Below, piece after piece: positions 63,004-64,000 of a stretch of DNA of 64,000 nucleotides. Position 1 is the first letter of the stretch. Each line of letters starts with the position of its first letter. This DNA is from Quillaja saponaria. Lineage: Eukaryota; Streptophyta; Magnoliopsida; Fabales; Quillajaceae. Below the pieces are notes generated by a model. The model had not been told where the DNA came from and did not search any database. It worked only from the letters and a program-made list of their open reading frames with translations. The position numbers were made by a program, and so were the translations under genes. The stretch is taken from positions 6,510,001-6,574,000 of the forward strand of contig CM055612.1 in NCBI GenBank assembly GCA_029379385.1, written 5' to 3'.

Positions 63004-63880
63004 ATGGCACTAGAAGCTGTGGTTTTCCCACAAGGCCCATTTGGTTATGGAGGTGGAGCTTGGGGACATGATTTATATGCTTTTCAATTAGCAGAAGAAG
63101 AAGATGAAGCCCTTTTGGGAATTATTGACAACAACATAAAGCATAATACTACTAATGCTCTTCATGCAAATTGGGATTCTTCTTCTTCTTCTCCTTCTGT
63201 ATTGCAAAATGGTAAAGATCATTGGGATACAACAAATTCTTCTTCCCCTGAGGCTTGCTGCACCCAAGCTTTTCTTGATCCATCAGTGGAACCCACAGCT
63301 ATGACTGTGACTACTACGAATCGGAGAAAACGACGACGTACAAAGAGCACTAAGAATAAGGAAGAAATTGAGAATCAAAGGATGACACACATTACTGTGG
63401 AGCGTAATCGTCGGAAACAGATGAATGAGTATCTTACTGTGCTCCGGTCCTTGATGCCACCTTCTTATGTTCAAAGGGTAAATCTCTCTTAATTCATTTG
63501 GTTTATTTAATTAATATTATTTATAAAATAAATAAATAAAAACTTATTGTATTTCCTAATTATTTTCAAATATTAAGGTTAATATTGATGTTTTTATTAG
63601 TTAAATTAATAACTGATTTCCTACTTTCAATTTATAAATTATTATTTTCGACGTATGTTAAAATTGGGACAGGCCAATTTTGATGGAAAAAAATAAATTC
63701 TAAGTTGCCGATGATTAGAATATACACAAGTTATTAACTCAGTAATCAAGCATAAAAATGAGATAGTATATAATTAATGTACGAGATCGTATTTTGTAAT
63801 CTGCACTCCAAATAAAATCATAAAATTATTGTGTTGGGTCGATTCAAATGATTAAAACTCTATTTTGGTAATTGTTATCC

Positions 63881-63927
<47 letters not shown>

Positions 63928-64000
63928 ATTTATGATAATACCAATTGCGTCCTTTGGATGCAGGGTGATCAAGCGTCCATTATTGGGGGAGCAATTAATT
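63004..64000 (+). CDS. bHLH transcription factor, bHLH96-like (partial, continues past right edge)
   Basis: Nuclear DNA-binding regulator of the plant bHLH subgroup Ia (bHLH94/96/99). Exon 1 is 63004-63477 (158 codons), with a GT donor at 63478; exon 2 starts at 63964 after TGCAG and runs off the window. The N-terminus [13 protein letters not shown] matches the conserved start I recall for bHLH96. A Ser-rich middle is followed by the basic [20 protein letters not shown] stretch and the basic region [18 protein letters not shown], with the H-E-R pattern needed to bind E-box DNA. Helix 1 is LTVLRSLMP; exon 2 continues with [12 protein letters not shown], loop and helix 2. The intron position inside the loop is as in this subgroup. 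No defects in the visible part. An intronic (AT)n tract lies at about 63887-63921. Confidence 0.92.

Overview
The window is nuclear DNA of a dicot flowering plant. It is AT-rich with long non-coding stretches, GT-AG introns, microsatellites and transposons, and every recognised gene belongs to a plant family. I cannot name the species. Coding regions were read by eye from splice sites, reading frame and remembered family motifs; no database was searched.

Layout: (1) 1-2109, 5' part of a PEPKR2-type protein kinase on the minus strand, cut by the left edge. (2) 4106-9667, a complete 12-exon SAICAR synthetase gene of purine biosynthesis. (3) 10690-11446, a tau-class glutathione S-transferase with a one-base frameshift, sitting behind a triplicated TATA-containing promoter repeat. 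(4) 11760-12934, a purine permease on the minus strand, tail to tail with the GST. (5) 16065-17116, a proline-rich TED7-like membrane protein on the minus strand with a one-base frameshift inside its repeats. (6) 22301-25804 and 32166-36370, two direct tandem DTX27-type MATE transporters with five exons of identical length. (7) 36786-37859, an intronless ANTH clathrin-adaptor gene on the minus strand. (8) 39784-42202, a four-exon 2-oxoglutarate/Fe(II) dioxygenase on the minus strand. (9) 44123-50005, a dead Mutator-like element (MULE) with long hairpin-rich terminal repeats, a perfect 10-bp target duplication and a duplicated left end; its flanks look like an organelle-DNA insertion. (10) 52966-54180 and 56121-57257, tandem ATL6/ATL31-type RING-H2 E3 ligases on the minus strand, the first intact and the second broken by two frameshifts. 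(11) from 63004, a bHLH96-like transcription factor running off the right edge. Several non-autonomous inverted-repeat elements lie between the genes; two belong to one family.

The genes do not form a pathway. They are a housekeeping set (purine synthesis, kinase, endocytosis) mixed with expanding defence and detoxification families (GST, MATE, dioxygenase, ATL). Local duplication is the recurring theme: MATE pair, ATL pair, GST promoter, MULE end, and several 34-47 bp tandem repeats. The best leads are the MULE with its ladder of perfect palindromes and 452-bp duplicated terminus, the triplicated GST promoter, and the single-base lesions in three otherwise well-preserved genes.
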